NCBI GenBank assembly: GCA_039105265.1
Contig: JAPFFF010000033.1
Span: 1-64,000 of the forward strand
Origin: Tritrichomonas musculus
Taxonomy: Eukaryota > Parabasalia > Tritrichomonadida > Tritrichomonadidae
DNA: 64,000 nt
Direction of reading: 5' to 3'
Numbering within the stretch: the first letter of the stretch is position 1; each line of letters starts with the position of its first letter. The position numbers and the translations under genes are program-made. The notes under the pieces are model-generated. The model saw nothing but the letters and a program-made list of their open reading frames with translations, made no database searches and was not told where the DNA came from. This document shows, in pieces, positions 45,435 to 56,425 of this stretch.

Positions 45435-45749
45435 ATGACTATTTCAAACGGAAACATCGAGAATCGAATCAACACCGAATTCTTCAACGAAACTGAAGTA
45501 ATCAAATCATTAAGATCCAAACAATCTGATGAAGAACTCCTTAATGAAGTTACTACCGAAACACTCCTTGCGGAAGTTACTCCACAGAAATCAAACCGTG
45601 GACGTAAGCGTAAGTATCAAACTGATGAAGAACGTGTACTCGCTCGTAGAGCTCAACAGAAAGCGTATCGTGAACGTAAGAAACAAGAGTTAGCTGAGTT
45701 ACGAGCATTGAAAGCTCAACTCGAATCTAAAAACAAATCAAACGAGTAA
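45435..45749 (+). CDS. M2 bZIP-like basic protein with AT-hook
   Basis: A 104-residue relative of the M3 protein at 30041-30370: SNRGRKRKYQTDEERVLARR, then AQQKAYRERKKQELAELRAL with leucine-spaced heptads. A conserved upstream motif IKSLRSKQSDEELLNEV is matched in M3 by IKKLTKSKSNEDLKNII. Probably a transcription factor for the element. Convergent with the penton-like gene, with only four bases between stops. T-tract (ATATTTTTATTTTTTAA) before the start. Confidence 0.62.
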   Translation: MTISNGNIENRINTEFFNETEVIKSLRSKQSDEELLNEVTTETLLAEVTPQKSNRGRKRKYQTDEERVLARRAQQKAYRERKKQELAELRALKAQLESKNKSNE

Positions 45750-45753
45750 ATCT

Positions 45754-46515
45754 TTAATGTAATTTCATTTTTGGATTATCACATGGTTTAACTTTAATGG
45801 TAATGAACATCGGACTGGCTAACACTACTGGTTGATACTGGAAGTCGACTAGTTGTAGATCGATTTGTTTGAATGAATCTATGTTAACGATATTTTTGAT
45901 TGGTTTACCATAGGTTTCGAAGTTCTGGATGATTGGTGTATCTATGTCGATGATATGATCGATACTAGCTATGACTGATGGTGTGTATTCTATGTCACCG
46001 ATATTAGATTGAATAGCTTGACCCTGTTTCGATACCAGATATAGTTTATTCGCATAGTCTCTAATCGGTCTCTCAGCTATAATCAAATCATTAGCTGGAT
46101 ATATTTTATTGAGTTTCATGTTGTATAGTCCAGTGACTAATCCAGCGCGATGATCAATTCGTGTGAATTTGAATTCATTCGTTAACGGAGTAATCAGTGT
46201 TCGACCTCTACTTCCATCACCTTCAACGTTAACTCCGACTCTTAAATAATTATCAGCATCATCCCATGTGAGTATACTATTAACATCTTTCTTACTAACG
46301 TTGAACAGATCTAGACACTTCAATGTATGTTTTTGGATAAAACCCATAAAATCTTCATATTCGAATTCGATTACATCATCTTCTGTCGTTATCAATAGAT
46401 CTCTCGTGTTTATCGAAGCGACATGATATTCAATGTACTCACAATTCCATGGTATGTTAATGTTTGCTTGTAAATGACTGTAGTCCGGTCCGGTACTTTG
46501 TAATGATAACAGCAT
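45754..46515 (-). CDS. M2 penton-like/minor capsid candidate
   Basis: A 253-residue counterpart of the M3 protein at 33635-34390: LLSLQSTGPDYSHLQANINI, IEYHVASINTRDLLITTEDD, ANKLYLVSKQGQAIQSNIGD (NKLYLVSLQGIAAHSTIGD in M3), TPSVIASIDHIIDI and LQLVDFQYQPVVLASPMFIT with IKVKP. Open over its full length. Its start is 15 bases from that of the divergent fibre gene. Same inferred vertex role as in M3. Confidence 0.55.
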   Translation of the reverse strand: MLLSLQSTGPDYSHLQANINIPWNCEYIEYHVASINTRDLLITTEDDVIEFEYEDFMGFIQKHTLKCLDLFNVSKKDVNSILTWDDADNYLRVGVNVEGDGSRGRTLITPLTNEFKFTRIDHRAGLVTGLYNMKLNKIYPANDLIIAERPIRDYANKLYLVSKQGQAIQSNIGDIEYTPSVIASIDHIIDIDTPIIQNFETYGKPIKNIVNIDSFKQIDLQLVDFQYQPVVLASPMFITIKVKPCDNPKMKLH

Positions 46516-48820
46516 TTTACACGTAATAAAATGATTACCCCATTAGCTGTGCGTGCAATGACATTGAAAGATCGCGGTTACAAAATCAAAGTCAGAGACA
46601 ATGAATTAAAGATCACCAAAGACAGTAAAGTTGATGATGTTCGTATCAATTGTATCTACACCAAGAAAGAAATCGATGATCTAATCCAAAACACCAAATC
46701 AGAGATTAGTGATAACTCACTATTCGAACTCCGTGAATCCGATCAACTGTATCTATATAAACCGTCATTGATCACTCAATCAAGTAAGTACTATGAGATG
46801 ATATGGAATATCGATCCGAACTATGAAATTCCGTTACAGTTAGAATTCGAATTCAAAGACTATCTGTTTGGTCATACATGGTCATTGATATGGGATGGTC
46901 ATTCATGGACCGGAAACAACGTCGTGAACCTATCATTCAATAAACAGTCAACCGTTAGAAACAACAATGGAAGTCCAGCGATAGTAGTTCGTCACAATGA
47001 TTATCAATATCAACGGTTATGTAACTCCATTGAAGTGGGATCTGAATATAACTACTCCGATCAACCTTCATTATCTGAATACTCGTGACAACAACCCTGT
47101 TATAGAGTCATTCACATACATCCGCGAAGTTACACACTCGAACAAGTCTATTCCAGAAGAGAATACCAATAACGACATTCATATCTATATCGAGAAAGAG
47201 TATTTCGAATAGAAACCAGATACCGCTGATGAAACGTACAATCCATTCGATATCATGATCACTCAACAGTTCTATGAAGTCAAACCAGATCCACGTGAAT
47301 GTACTACCATCACTACTGATAATAACATCTACTCATCGAAGATCATATGGGCTGATAACATCATGACTATGCGTAGAGATCTGAACGTAGTTGGTGGTAC
47401 CGTTGACGTACTCTCATATGACTACTCAGTGTTACGTGCTATCATCAATGGTATCCAAGAACAACTTCGATTACAAGCTGCGTATAACGAGTACATTGAT
47501 TCCATTCGTAAAGGTTTAGCGATTGCTAGTGATATAATCACAATACTTTCAGGTGCAGTGAATATGGTTAAAGATCTATCAACTCTATCCATGACAGGTG
47601 AGAACATGAACATCAACACATATCGAACTGAAGACTTTACATTCCCTGGAATGGGTGGACCGAATGATGATTACCCCGGTGGTAAACAACCGATTAGTGG
47701 TAAATTCCTCCTCGATATGGATACTAGCGCTGCTGGTCAAGTACTGAAACGATTCATTCCAACACAGACAGAGATTCCAGCAGCTACATCATCGTTAACT
47801 GCTACTGATTTGGTACTAAACGCGATGAACTCGTTAACTCAGATCGGTACTACAACCACGACATTAATTGCTGGTGGATTAACATTAGATCGAGTACCGG
47901 AAATGATTGATGGTGTAAGAGTTATTCAACAATCGATACAAACTATTACTGATTCAGTTCGCGAATTGCGTCGTAGATGGAGAGAACATTGCGATAACAC
48001 CATTGTTGATCACACAGTCGAAAACACTGATGAGATGGAACTAGATGATTTAGATGATGAGACACCAACGACTAGATTAACTCATGATACAACCACTAAC
48101 GTGGGATCTGGATTTGGTGATCATAATCTAGAATCATTATCGAATCTCACTGATGAAGAGTTGTTAGCGTTGAACTCATCTGATGTCCATGTTGATCAGA
48201 TCGGTAATGATCTCATACTCATAACGAGTGTAACTACTGGTGAAGTGGTTTTTATCAGAAGACGTGATCATGTACAATCAATAACGACTCCAGAACGTAT
48301 CAGATTCGATAGCAGACGTCGTGTAGATACCTCCTCAACATGGTCTTATGATGGACGAACCGCGTTAGAAATAGAACAGATGTTATTGGCTGATCGAATC
48401 CTATTCGAGAATACACATCCTGAACTCCAATTCGTTAGAAACAGTGATGTAGATACCGGTGTTGATTGGACCGAAGTGAGAGATTCGAGTGGTAGAACTG
48501 TTGCGATAATCGATGTAACCATGCTGACTCGTACATCAGTTGACGGTGATGGAATATCTATTCACAGTCATTTGCATGGCAAAGTGAACCCTGTTCATGG
48601 ATCATCCGTTAACGTTAACTCAGAGGGTATTCACGTCAATGATGATACTCGTGAACTCATCGCTAATGAATACAATGTAGTGGTTGTCAATCACGAACTC
48701 ACTCCAACGGATGATTCTGATGTCGTCATCCCTGGAACCACTATCACACTTGGCGATATCGAACAGATGGATTGGTTTCAACGTCATAGACTTGCTAATG
48801 AGATCAATGGATTAAGATTC

Positions 48821-48850
48821 AGAGATTCGAGAAGCGAACTTGGTTCCACT
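48821..48850 (+). repeat. 30-base hairpin insert in fibre coding sequence, copy 1
   Basis: AGAGATTCGAGAAGCGAACT then TGGTTCCACT. TTCG/CGAA pair around a short loop. 26 of 30 bases match copy 2 at 50012-50041. Encodes DSRSELGST, which the M3 fibre lacks at the corresponding place. Confidence 0.7.
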
Positions 48851-50011
48851 AACAATGATGATCACACAGAAGTGGTTTACAAAAACAATGTTATTGGAGT
48901 TATCGATCGACGACATATCAATCAAGTAACCATCAATGATAATCAAATCACTCTCACTAATCCCGATAATCAACTAACACTCACTGATCATGATATTCAA
49001 TGGATGAGAGATCACGATGAACAACATCGATCAACATTACGTGGATTCATATCAAACATCAACAATCGATTAGAAGAGATCAACATGGATATGGAGTGGT
49101 TACTAGATCATCCGTCATTGACTGATCGTTATGTAATCTGTAGAGGTTCACGTATATTGGTTCCGATAGTAGATGCTGTGTTGTATATACCACGATCGAT
49201 TCGCAAAGCTAGTACTTATTCATTAGAGGGTGAATCCATACCAAATAAACTCAGTCTACAACCCCTTATCGATTGGTGTAAGAGTACTGAATCTGATATA
49301 TCGATTCCAGATGATAGTAACGAAGCTGTATCATTGAACTCATGCGTCAACATATGTAAGACATTTCGTGATACTATTAAGGGTCCATTAGAGTTGTTAT
49401 CGTATAAGATTCAAGAGGTTGAATCCAATCAACCATCTACTAGCGGAGATAGTGAATTCGATACCATCGATGGTTATCCCTCGTATTACGTCAAACATAG
49501 TGATATCACCACATATGAACCAACATCAACTGATTCAGTTCAAGATCCAGTCATCATCATGAAGATATCATTACCAAGTGAACTCAAGAGTAGGTTTACT
49601 ACAACGGTTGATGTATTCAAGATTCATATGCGAAATCTATTGATATTGGATTGGCAAGGGAATGTGTTGAACGATTTCATCATATCATTCGATAACGGCA
49701 AATTCATATGCCCTGAGTTGACTCATAACAAAGCTCGTGATTGTTACACATACTCAACTCGTGAACGTGATGATTCAGAGATCATTTTCGATAAAGACCT
49801 CAACATAGAACCATACTCATGGTATCTCAACGGTGACATGACCATTCATAACTTACTGAATGATGACTCATTAGTATCACGTAAACCAGTTATCAAATGC
49901 GATATCATCGATGTGAAGAACGCGTTGAGATTACAAGAATCTGATGTCTACTACTTCTATCGTCCATCAATGATCACTTATGATGAACATGTTAAGTATG
50001 ATGATACATTC

Positions 50012-50041
50012 GGAGATTCGCAAAGCGAACTTGGTTCCACC
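50012..50041 (+). repeat. 30-base hairpin insert in fibre coding sequence, copy 2
   Basis: GGAGATTCGCAAAGCGAACT then TGGTTCCACC, with a TTCGC/GCGAA stem. Encodes GDSQSELGST. The M3 fibre 2 reads straight from HVKYMDN to ELEYECECY here, so the segment is an in-frame insertion in M2. Confidence 0.75.
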
Positions 50042-52129
50042 GACGAGATATTGGAGTATGAGTGTGAGTGTTATAAGATGATTTATAAGATACCGGAATC
50101 ATATGAGATACCAACTAATCTGACATTCAAGTTCACTGAATACTGTTTCGGTAATAAATGGTCGTTAACGTGGGATGGTAATAAATGGATCGGTGATGAT
50201 ATTCAAGGTCGATTCCAGAGTAAGATCATCAGTAAGTGTCAGAAACGTGATCCAAAACCAGATAACTATGGTTCAACTGGTTGTATCATAGCTGTTAAAC
50301 GAGATACATTGAATAGTAGAGCGATTAGTGAAACAAACTCGAATGGACTAGCATATTCGTTACTTCGTACATGTATGCGTGATGAGGGTGGTGTATACGA
50401 ACCGTATATCAAGTTCAAAGATGGTTCTGTCGTTAACGGATCTGATTATTCATTGAGTATTGGTTTCACATCAGCTGATTCATCAGTTAAGTTGGATGGA
50501 TATGATCTCGCTTCAGTATCATGTACTATCGGTAATTACTCGACATCGAAGTTGAATATCAGTGATATCGAACAGTTATATCTCGATCTGGTTCTACCTG
50601 GACAAGAACTCGTTAATCGATTGTCTTTCACGATTGATGGTGATGAAGTTCATCGCAGTGGTACCAACGACAATGGTTACGTTGATTTGAAAGGTGCATT
50701 GGATACAGTCGATAGAATCGGTTATGTATGGACTAAGCGATCGAAGAATGACACTGGTCGTGATATCACTTTATATCTACGTCATGACTATACTGATCCG
50801 ATTGATGAAGTCAACTGGGATCCATCAACGAACGCGTTCGAGTATATCATTAAACAACAGTTCTATGAAGTATTACCTAATCCGAACGCATCTACGACAC
50901 TATATACTGATTTCAACATTACATCATCGAAGATCATCACAGCTGATAATATAACAACAATGAGATCGGATTTGAATCTAGTGACGAACAACGTTGATAT
51001 AGTATCATATGGCGTTAAAGAGGTGAAGAGTAAAGTCGATGCACTTAGTTCAGAAATGGTTGATCAACAATCGAAGACCAAGTATCTACAGAAAGAGGTT
51101 GACAAGATCGATATGAAAGCTAATGTTGGTATCGCGTTGGGAGTAGCTGGATGTGTTATAGGTGCTACTGGATTGGGAGTTGCTGGTAAAGCGTTGTCGT
51201 TCGCATCGAAAGGTGTTGCTAATACAGTCGGTCGTGAGTTGGTGAATACTGTTACGAAGGTTAGTGATGTTGGTGCTGATGTTGTTACAGACATGGCTGG
51301 TAAGTTGGTTGATGAGTTACCGGATATTGGTGCTGATATATTCTTCGGTGATATGGTGTCCGTACCAGTTAGTCGAATGATGAAATCGCGAACGGTGTTA
51401 TCGAATACAGATAAACTGAATAAGATAATCGAATGGTGTGATCAAGAGTACGTACCAGTTGAAGATATGATGTTCACTGATGAACTAGATGATCCATCTA
51501 AAGTTGCTATGACGTTGACATCAACGATGGATATGTGTAAACGATTCAGACATACGATGAAACCGATGATCAAGACACTAGCACAGACAATGCAGTTATC
51601 TAGAGATGATGTAATTGATATTGTTGGTAAGACTGATGGTATAGACAAAAATATCCAACTCGTTGCGGAAGATATTATCACTGATGGATCGATCAGAGTT
51701 AAACTCATGGTAAGAACAATAAGTGAGTTCAATGATGTTGATTATGATGAACAGTATGTTTCGTTAACGATCACTAATGGTGTCATATCTGAATATATTG
51801 GTACGGATACATTTCCATCAGCTACAATGGATGACTCTTGTGAAACAAGGTCTGGTTCCCAGACTGTTACGCAGATCACTATATCGAATCCACAACACGT
51901 TCAAGTCACTGGTATCACGATTAAAGAGAACACATTGATCAGACACTTGGAGTTCACTACTGATGATATAGCGTATACGTGTGATGTAGATGCGTTACAA
52001 AAGAAGATAGATTCATTACATGATCAACTCGAACAGAATGATAAGTCATTGGCTACTACACTGAATGAGTTTCCGACAGTAGATGAAGTGAACACAGCGT
52101 TGGATACAGTTAAGAATGAATCTGATATC

Positions 52130-52520
52130 AAATATGCGTTGAAGAGTGAGATACCAACCAATCATGTTACGACATCACAGTTGACATCAACATTGAATGA
52201 ATACATGTTGAAGAGTGATATGCCAGATGATTATGCTACTATGGGTGATCTCGAATTGTATGCGTTGAAGAGCGAGATACCAACCAATCATGTTACGACA
52301 TCACAGTTGACATCAACATTGAATGAGTATATGCTGAAGAATGATATACCAGATGATTATGTCGTTGTTGATCAGTTGGATAGATATGCGTTGAAGAGTG
52401 ATATACCAACGGATTATGTTAATGTTGCTGCGTTAGATGAGTACATGTTGAAGAGTGATATGCCAGATGATTATGCTACTATGGGTGATCTCGATGGTTA
52501 TGCATTGAAGAGTGAGTTAC
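52130..52520 (+). repeat. tail-fibre repeats (ALKS-IP type)
   Basis: About six imperfect units of 54-66 bases encoding Y-(A/M)-L-K-S-(E/D)-(I/M)-P, such as LDEYMLKSDMPDDYATMGDL and YALKSEIPTNHVTTSQLTST. Two longer blocks are nearly identical at DNA level (52150-52230 and 52270-52350 regions). The pattern is common in tail fibres of phages and large viruses. Confidence 0.8.
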
Positions 52521-53052
52521 CAAACATTGATGTTAACAATGTCAGAGCATATGACGATCTATCATACTGTTCTGCTGATAAGACATCGTTGACGATAGGT
52601 GTTACTGGAACTTTAAAATTGCCATCGATTCTCCCTTTCACGGAAGGTGCACATATTGTAGTCGATGCCGTATTTGATGATGGTACTGAACATCTTGACT
52701 TCATATTCAAAACCAATTCCAGTACCAGTGATACACATACAATGATTTACAACGTGAATGGAACTGAAGCTGTACTTAGATATCAAGACTACACGATAAA
52801 CTGGAATAACAGTACTGGTGAGTTCACTATCAAAGGTTTCATGAAACATAAAGGTAAGAACCCATTAGAATATAGAAATTTACGTGCCGATACCGGTGAT
52901 CATCATGATTCGTTGGCGTTGAATAGCCAAATCGAACAACTATGGAGTTACATCACAGCGTTAGAAACACGATTAGCTGCACTCGAATCGACGTAAACCA
53001 AAAATATATGAATCGTTATTTTTGAACTCATCCGCCCCCGATTCGCTATAGC

Positions 53053-53574
53053 TCATACGACTACGTACTTCAGACATAAGTGATATACATTGACGAGATC
53101 GTTGAACTCTTTGTTATAGACTTGTTTGAAGTCAGTGACTATCTCACCAGACTCAGTAACGATTTTAATAGCATCGATCTTCTGTATTGGTGATACTTTC
53201 GCGACACAACATCCAGGATTATCATCAGTGTATATCTCAACATCACCACCTGTAACTGATTTGATGATTGATGCTAGATCGTGTTGTGGAACGATAATAG
53301 TGTGTTTACTGATGAGATTACTGATCAGAGCTTTATCTTGATCGAGTAGTATCTTCGCGTATGTTTCTAGAATGAGTGATCGGACATCGTGATTGACGAC
53401 TGGTTCATCTGGTTGAACAGTTAATTCGCGAGTGATGACTATATCTTCTTTACCATCATCACGTTTATTGATGAAGATGTTGTTATTGATATTATTATTG
53501 GATTGTGATGCTGATGTCGGTTCGAGTGAAACATTTGCATTGACTCCAGTGTTGAGATTTCGCTTCTTAATCAT
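53053..53574 (-). CDS. M2 Cys-pair protein conserved in M1, M2 and M3
   Basis: A 173-residue protein. The start at 53574 (MIKKRNLNTGVNANVSLEP) is preferred because it matches the M3 relative; an ATG seven codons upstream (53595) is possible. NIFINKRDDGKEDIVITREL, then ILETYAKILLDQDKALISNL, EIYTDDNPGCCVAKVSPIQK and FNDLVNVYHLCLKYV follow the M3 protein at 29469 throughout. It lies on the same strand as the capsid block, convergent with the fibre gene. Function unknown. Confidence 0.65.
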   Translation of the reverse strand: MIKKRNLNTGVNANVSLEPTSASQSNNNINNNIFINKRDDGKEDIVITRELTVQPDEPVVNHDVRSLILETYAKILLDQDKALISNLISKHTIIVPQHDLASIIKSVTGGDVEIYTDDNPGCCVAKVSPIQKIDAIKIVTESGEIVTDFKQVYNKEFNDLVNVYHLCLKYVVV

Positions 53575-53669
53575 TTCATTGATAGTAAAATACATGGAAT
53601 TGACTGTTTAATACCCAAAGGGATAGTCCGTCTAGCGGATTTGACTTCGCCAGAGATTTACATAGCAAA

Positions 53670-53858
53670 TCAATACGAGTTAACATCATCTTTATAGAGT
53701 ATCGATTGCTTAGCGTTGACGCATCTCGATGACTGATCAACTGCTACTAAATTCTCTTTCTTGTGAGTTGGTGGATGATGATACTCAGGTTTCGTTATAG
53801 GTGGATTCGGCGTTATGTGTTGGCGATGAGACATTACTTGAACTGATTTACCGGACAT
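53670..53858 (-). CDS. M2 small His/Pro-rich protein
   Basis: A 62-residue open frame (SGKSVQVMSHRQHITPNPPI, then TKPEYHHPPTHKKENLVAV). It lies in the same direction as its neighbours, with a T-tract (TTTATTTTTC) before the ATG. It has no relative elsewhere in the window. Short enough that it may not be a gene. Confidence 0.35.
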   Translation of the reverse strand: MSGKSVQVMSHRQHITPNPPITKPEYHHPPTHKKENLVAVDQSSRCVNAKQSILYKDDVNSY

Positions 53859-53936
53859 TTCATGAAAAATAAACTGATATTACACACTCCGTTGAAGAAA
53901 AATAATTAATTAAATATAGAATGATGTTAATTTCAT

Positions 53937-55514
53937 TTAACGACTCGTGATATCATAGCTGCCGATCTCAACGACGGGTGGCATACCATTAGGTTGTACG
54001 TGAATTGATATAACAGTATCTTGAAGTAAGCCCATGATAGGTGGTGTCGCGACATTAGTGGTATACCAGTTACCACCTATATGTATATCGCAAACGATTT
54101 CATAAGTGATTGGAGTGTTAGATGTCTGTCCCTGTTGGAATGTGTTATCGGTCTCTGTTGGAAGTCCGATGAAGAAGGATGTCTTATCATGACTGACCCT
54201 ACCGAGGGATGGCCGACAGTCTTCTGTGTTGGTCAATGACTGAACGACCTCTTTATTGAACCCTGTTTGCTCACCATTGACGTTCATAGCATTCTGGCAC
54301 AACTCGATGAACATGGGATCTGAACCATCTGTCGCGAATGGGATGGTTGGAACGACTCCGTAACCGCCGCATCTCAACTGGAAGTTGGTGAACAATGGGT
54401 TCTTGAATACGGTGTGATGGTTGGCTGTTAAGGGGAATAGGAAGAAGATGGAGTCGACGAATCGTGGAGTGATTGTCTGGGTCGTAGATCCGTGTCCAGC
54501 ACCTATTGTCTTACTCATTGATGTGAATGTAAGAATCTGAGTGGGGAAGATGAGTTCTTGTTGTGTATATCGTTGAACGAGTGCTTGATAGATATCTCCG
54601 TCAATACCGAAGTTAGGGATGACACTGTAACAGTCATGTATCTCGTACTTGCGTCTAACGTTGAGGGTACGGACTCCAGCAGCAATGTCGTTACCACCGT
54701 TATCGGTAATCCATATAGTTGATTGCGTACCGATTTGAACGAATTCGTTACTGATTGGAGCAAGCGTATGTACACAATGAGCTGGGTCGTGGATCGCATC
54801 GTCAGACAGTCCACATGGACAATATACGAGACCTTGGGTACCGAACATGATCTTGAGTTCGAGCTTACCTGCGAACGATGGCAAGTACTTGATGTTGCTG
54901 AGGGGTAGGAATCGACGGAGATCGATCTTCAATGGAATAGTGATATCAGTGTAAGCAGTTACAGCGTTACGGAGTTTGATGAAGAACCCGCATCGAGCTT
55001 GATCGAATTTGTGCTTAAAGATGTCTTTATGACGAACCTTGGAGTAAACGTCACCTCGTTTAGATGCTTCGTTGGCGCCGCATGCTGTTAGGAATGATTC
55101 TTCAGGGCCGAAGTTCTGGGTATAGATAGAGATACCGTTCGCTAAGATCTCATACTTCTCGACAGCATCCATGGCGTCTTTGAACCCAACCCATAGTCCA
55201 TCAAAATCATGACCGTTTACACCGGCTAATACAGTTGTTGGTCCAGCATCTAAGTCGACATCGATCTTCATCTTGGCTTTGATGAAACCGTTATAGAGAT
55301 CGGCGGTGTTGTCACAAGTGGGGCTGATGATGAATGTAGTGAATGAACCTGCATGTATAGGTGCTGAGGGACTGTATGAAGCTTGAGCATCGATAACGTA
55401 TTTCTTATTAGTGTCTGACATAGCTATAGCATTATCTACAACGTCGAAATAGCTAGCTACCTGAGTATTTACTTCAGCTGATGTCTTGTGAAAGACTTCG
55501 TTGTTGAATGTCAT
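53937..55514 (-). CDS. M2 major capsid protein (double jelly-roll)
   Basis: A 525-residue protein aligned end to end with the M3 capsid protein: SAEVNTQVASYFDVVDNAIA, YSPSAPIHAGSFTTFIISP, LWVGFKDAMDAVEKYEILAN, YTQNFGPEESFLTACGANE, IDLRRFLPLSNIKYLPSFAG, FVDSIFFLFPLTANHHTVF, PTETDNTFQQG, VQPNGMPPVVEIGSYDITSR. Open throughout. It would form the icosahedral shell. Its codons are clearly richer in C/G at third positions than those of the M3 gene. T-tract (TATATTTTTCTG) upstream of the start. Confidence 0.86.
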   Translation of the reverse strand: MTFNNEVFHKTSAEVNTQVASYFDVVDNAIAMSDTNKKYVIDAQASYSPSAPIHAGSFTTFIISPTCDNTADLYNGFIKAKMKIDVDLDAGPTTVLAGVNGHDFDGLWVGFKDAMDAVEKYEILANGISIYTQNFGPEESFLTACGANEASKRGDVYSKVRHKDIFKHKFDQARCGFFIKLRNAVTAYTDITIPLKIDLRRFLPLSNIKYLPSFAGKLELKIMFGTQGLVYCPCGLSDDAIHDPAHCVHTLAPISNEFVQIGTQSTIWITDNGGNDIAAGVRTLNVRRKYEIHDCYSVIPNFGIDGDIYQALVQRYTQQELIFPTQILTFTSMSKTIGAGHGSTTQTITPRFVDSIFFLFPLTANHHTVFKNPLFTNFQLRCGGYGVVPTIPFATDGSDPMFIELCQNAMNVNGEQTGFNKEVVQSLTNTEDCRPSLGRVSHDKTSFFIGLPTETDNTFQQGQTSNTPITYEIVCDIHIGGNWYTTNVATPPIMGLLQDTVISIHVQPNGMPPVVEIGSYDITSR

Positions 55515-55559
55515 TTACTTGACAGAAAAATATAAGGGTCGTTGATGGCGGATTCATGT

Positions 55560-56180
55560 TTAACGTCGTATACGTGATCGAAATATGGGTTGTTCAGTAA
55601 GTGGTTCAGGTTCAGGTTCAACTGGTTGTGATTCGACTGGTTTCGGTTCATTAACAACTGGTTCGGATTCGACTGACTCTGGGAACATATCCGGTACATA
55701 TCGACTACGAATACGCGATTTCGATAACTCTTTGTTGACGACATGTTTGATATACTGTTTCTGCTCTTTCTTGAATCTATCATTACGGATCTCTTCACCG
55801 AGATTACGTAACTGTTCGAGTATTTCGAGATTAATCGTTTGAGGAGCAAAGTTTCCAGAAGAAATTGAATCTGATCTAGTTGATGGAATCGCACTACTAG
55901 ATGTTCGCGGTCTACGTTGTTTGATTACAGGTGGTAGTGGTGTTGATTCAGTTTCAGACTCGACATCATTATCTACATCGACATACTGTTTATCGACATC
56001 GACAGACTGTTTATCAACATCGATATTGGTTTGATCTACTAATTTAGTCTCCCTCAACTTGACTATATATTTACCTTCTTTTTTAGTCGGAAACACTTCA
56101 TATTCGGGATCTTCAATCCCTTGCAACCATCGTTGAATGATTTGATTTCGTTTCACTCCACGTACGTACTTAGAACTCAT
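55560..56180 (-). CDS. M2 protein with conserved N-terminus upstream of capsid gene
   Basis: A 206-residue counterpart of the M3 protein at 24105-24731. The N-terminal RNQIIQRWLQGIEDPEYEVF and TKKEGKYIVKLRET are conserved. The middle has DVDKQ-type repeats and a Ser/Pro-rich region. A helix (ILEQLRNLGEEIRNDRFKKE) is followed by an E/P/V-rich tail with PKPVESQPVEPEPEP. Same slot in both elements, directly before the capsid gene. Possible scaffold or cement protein (inference). Confidence 0.6.
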   Translation of the reverse strand: MSSKYVRGVKRNQIIQRWLQGIEDPEYEVFPTKKEGKYIVKLRETKLVDQTNIDVDKQSVDVDKQYVDVDNDVESETESTPLPPVIKQRRPRTSSSAIPSTRSDSISSGNFAPQTINLEILEQLRNLGEEIRNDRFKKEQKQYIKHVVNKELSKSRIRSRYVPDMFPESVESEPVVNEPKPVESQPVEPEPEPLTEQPIFRSRIRR

Positions 56181-56214
56181 TTGATTTCAACAAAAATATC
56201 ATCACAGACAATAC

Positions 56215-56415
56215 TCACTTACGTTTGTTTTTACGAGTTTTGGATCTGCGTTTACTGGTTTTGATATATGGTACCGTTACGGCATATGAGTTAGTGTTAT
56301 CATGATATTGCTTCGTTGAAGATCTCGGTCTAGTGACTTCGTTATACATGGTACCAGGACCAGATACGATAACAGAATTGCTTGAACGATATGCATTAGT
56401 GCGGGCTCCACTCAT
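56215..56415 (-). CDS. M2 small basic protein, relative of M3 28997-29431
   Basis: A 66-residue protein: NAYRSSNSVIVSGPGTMYNE, then NTNSYAVTVPYIKTSK and a very basic end (KRRSKTRKNKRK). The N-terminal half matches the M3 protein, whose C-terminal half is a Pro/Lys-rich tail instead. Located between the amphipathic protein and the acidic protein genes. Probably a small virion component. Confidence 0.55.
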   Translation of the reverse strand: MSGARTNAYRSSNSVIVSGPGTMYNEVTRPRSSTKQYHDNTNSYAVTVPYIKTSKRRSKTRKNKRK

Positions 56416-56425
56416 TTATGGGCCG

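Larger units (their letters stand above)
46531..52996 (+). pseudogene. M2 giant fibre-like gene (fused form, broken)
   Basis: A fibre gene that covers, in one continuous run, what M3 carries as two genes. The first part has LYLYKPSLITQSSKYYEMIW and FGHTWSLIWDGHSWTGN, then QQFYEVKPDPRECTTITTDN as in M3 fibre 1. From about 49,460 it continues with YYVKHSDITTYEPTSTDS, YECECYKMIYKIPESYEIP and FGNKWSLTWDGNKWIGD as in M3 fibre 2. It ends in YALKSEIP-type tail-fibre repeats and a terminal helix. The longest open stretch is 1913 residues (47255-52996). Roughly two breaks near the 5' end make it a fossil. Confidence 0.75.

Noticed and set aside
54515-54908. Frames on both strands within the M2 capsid gene
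   Set aside because: The capsid frame is homologous to M3 across this whole region; these are shadows.
55511-55894. Overlapping minus-strand frame inside the M2 acidic protein gene
   Set aside because: The other frame (55560-56180) matches the M3 relative; this one is its shadow.
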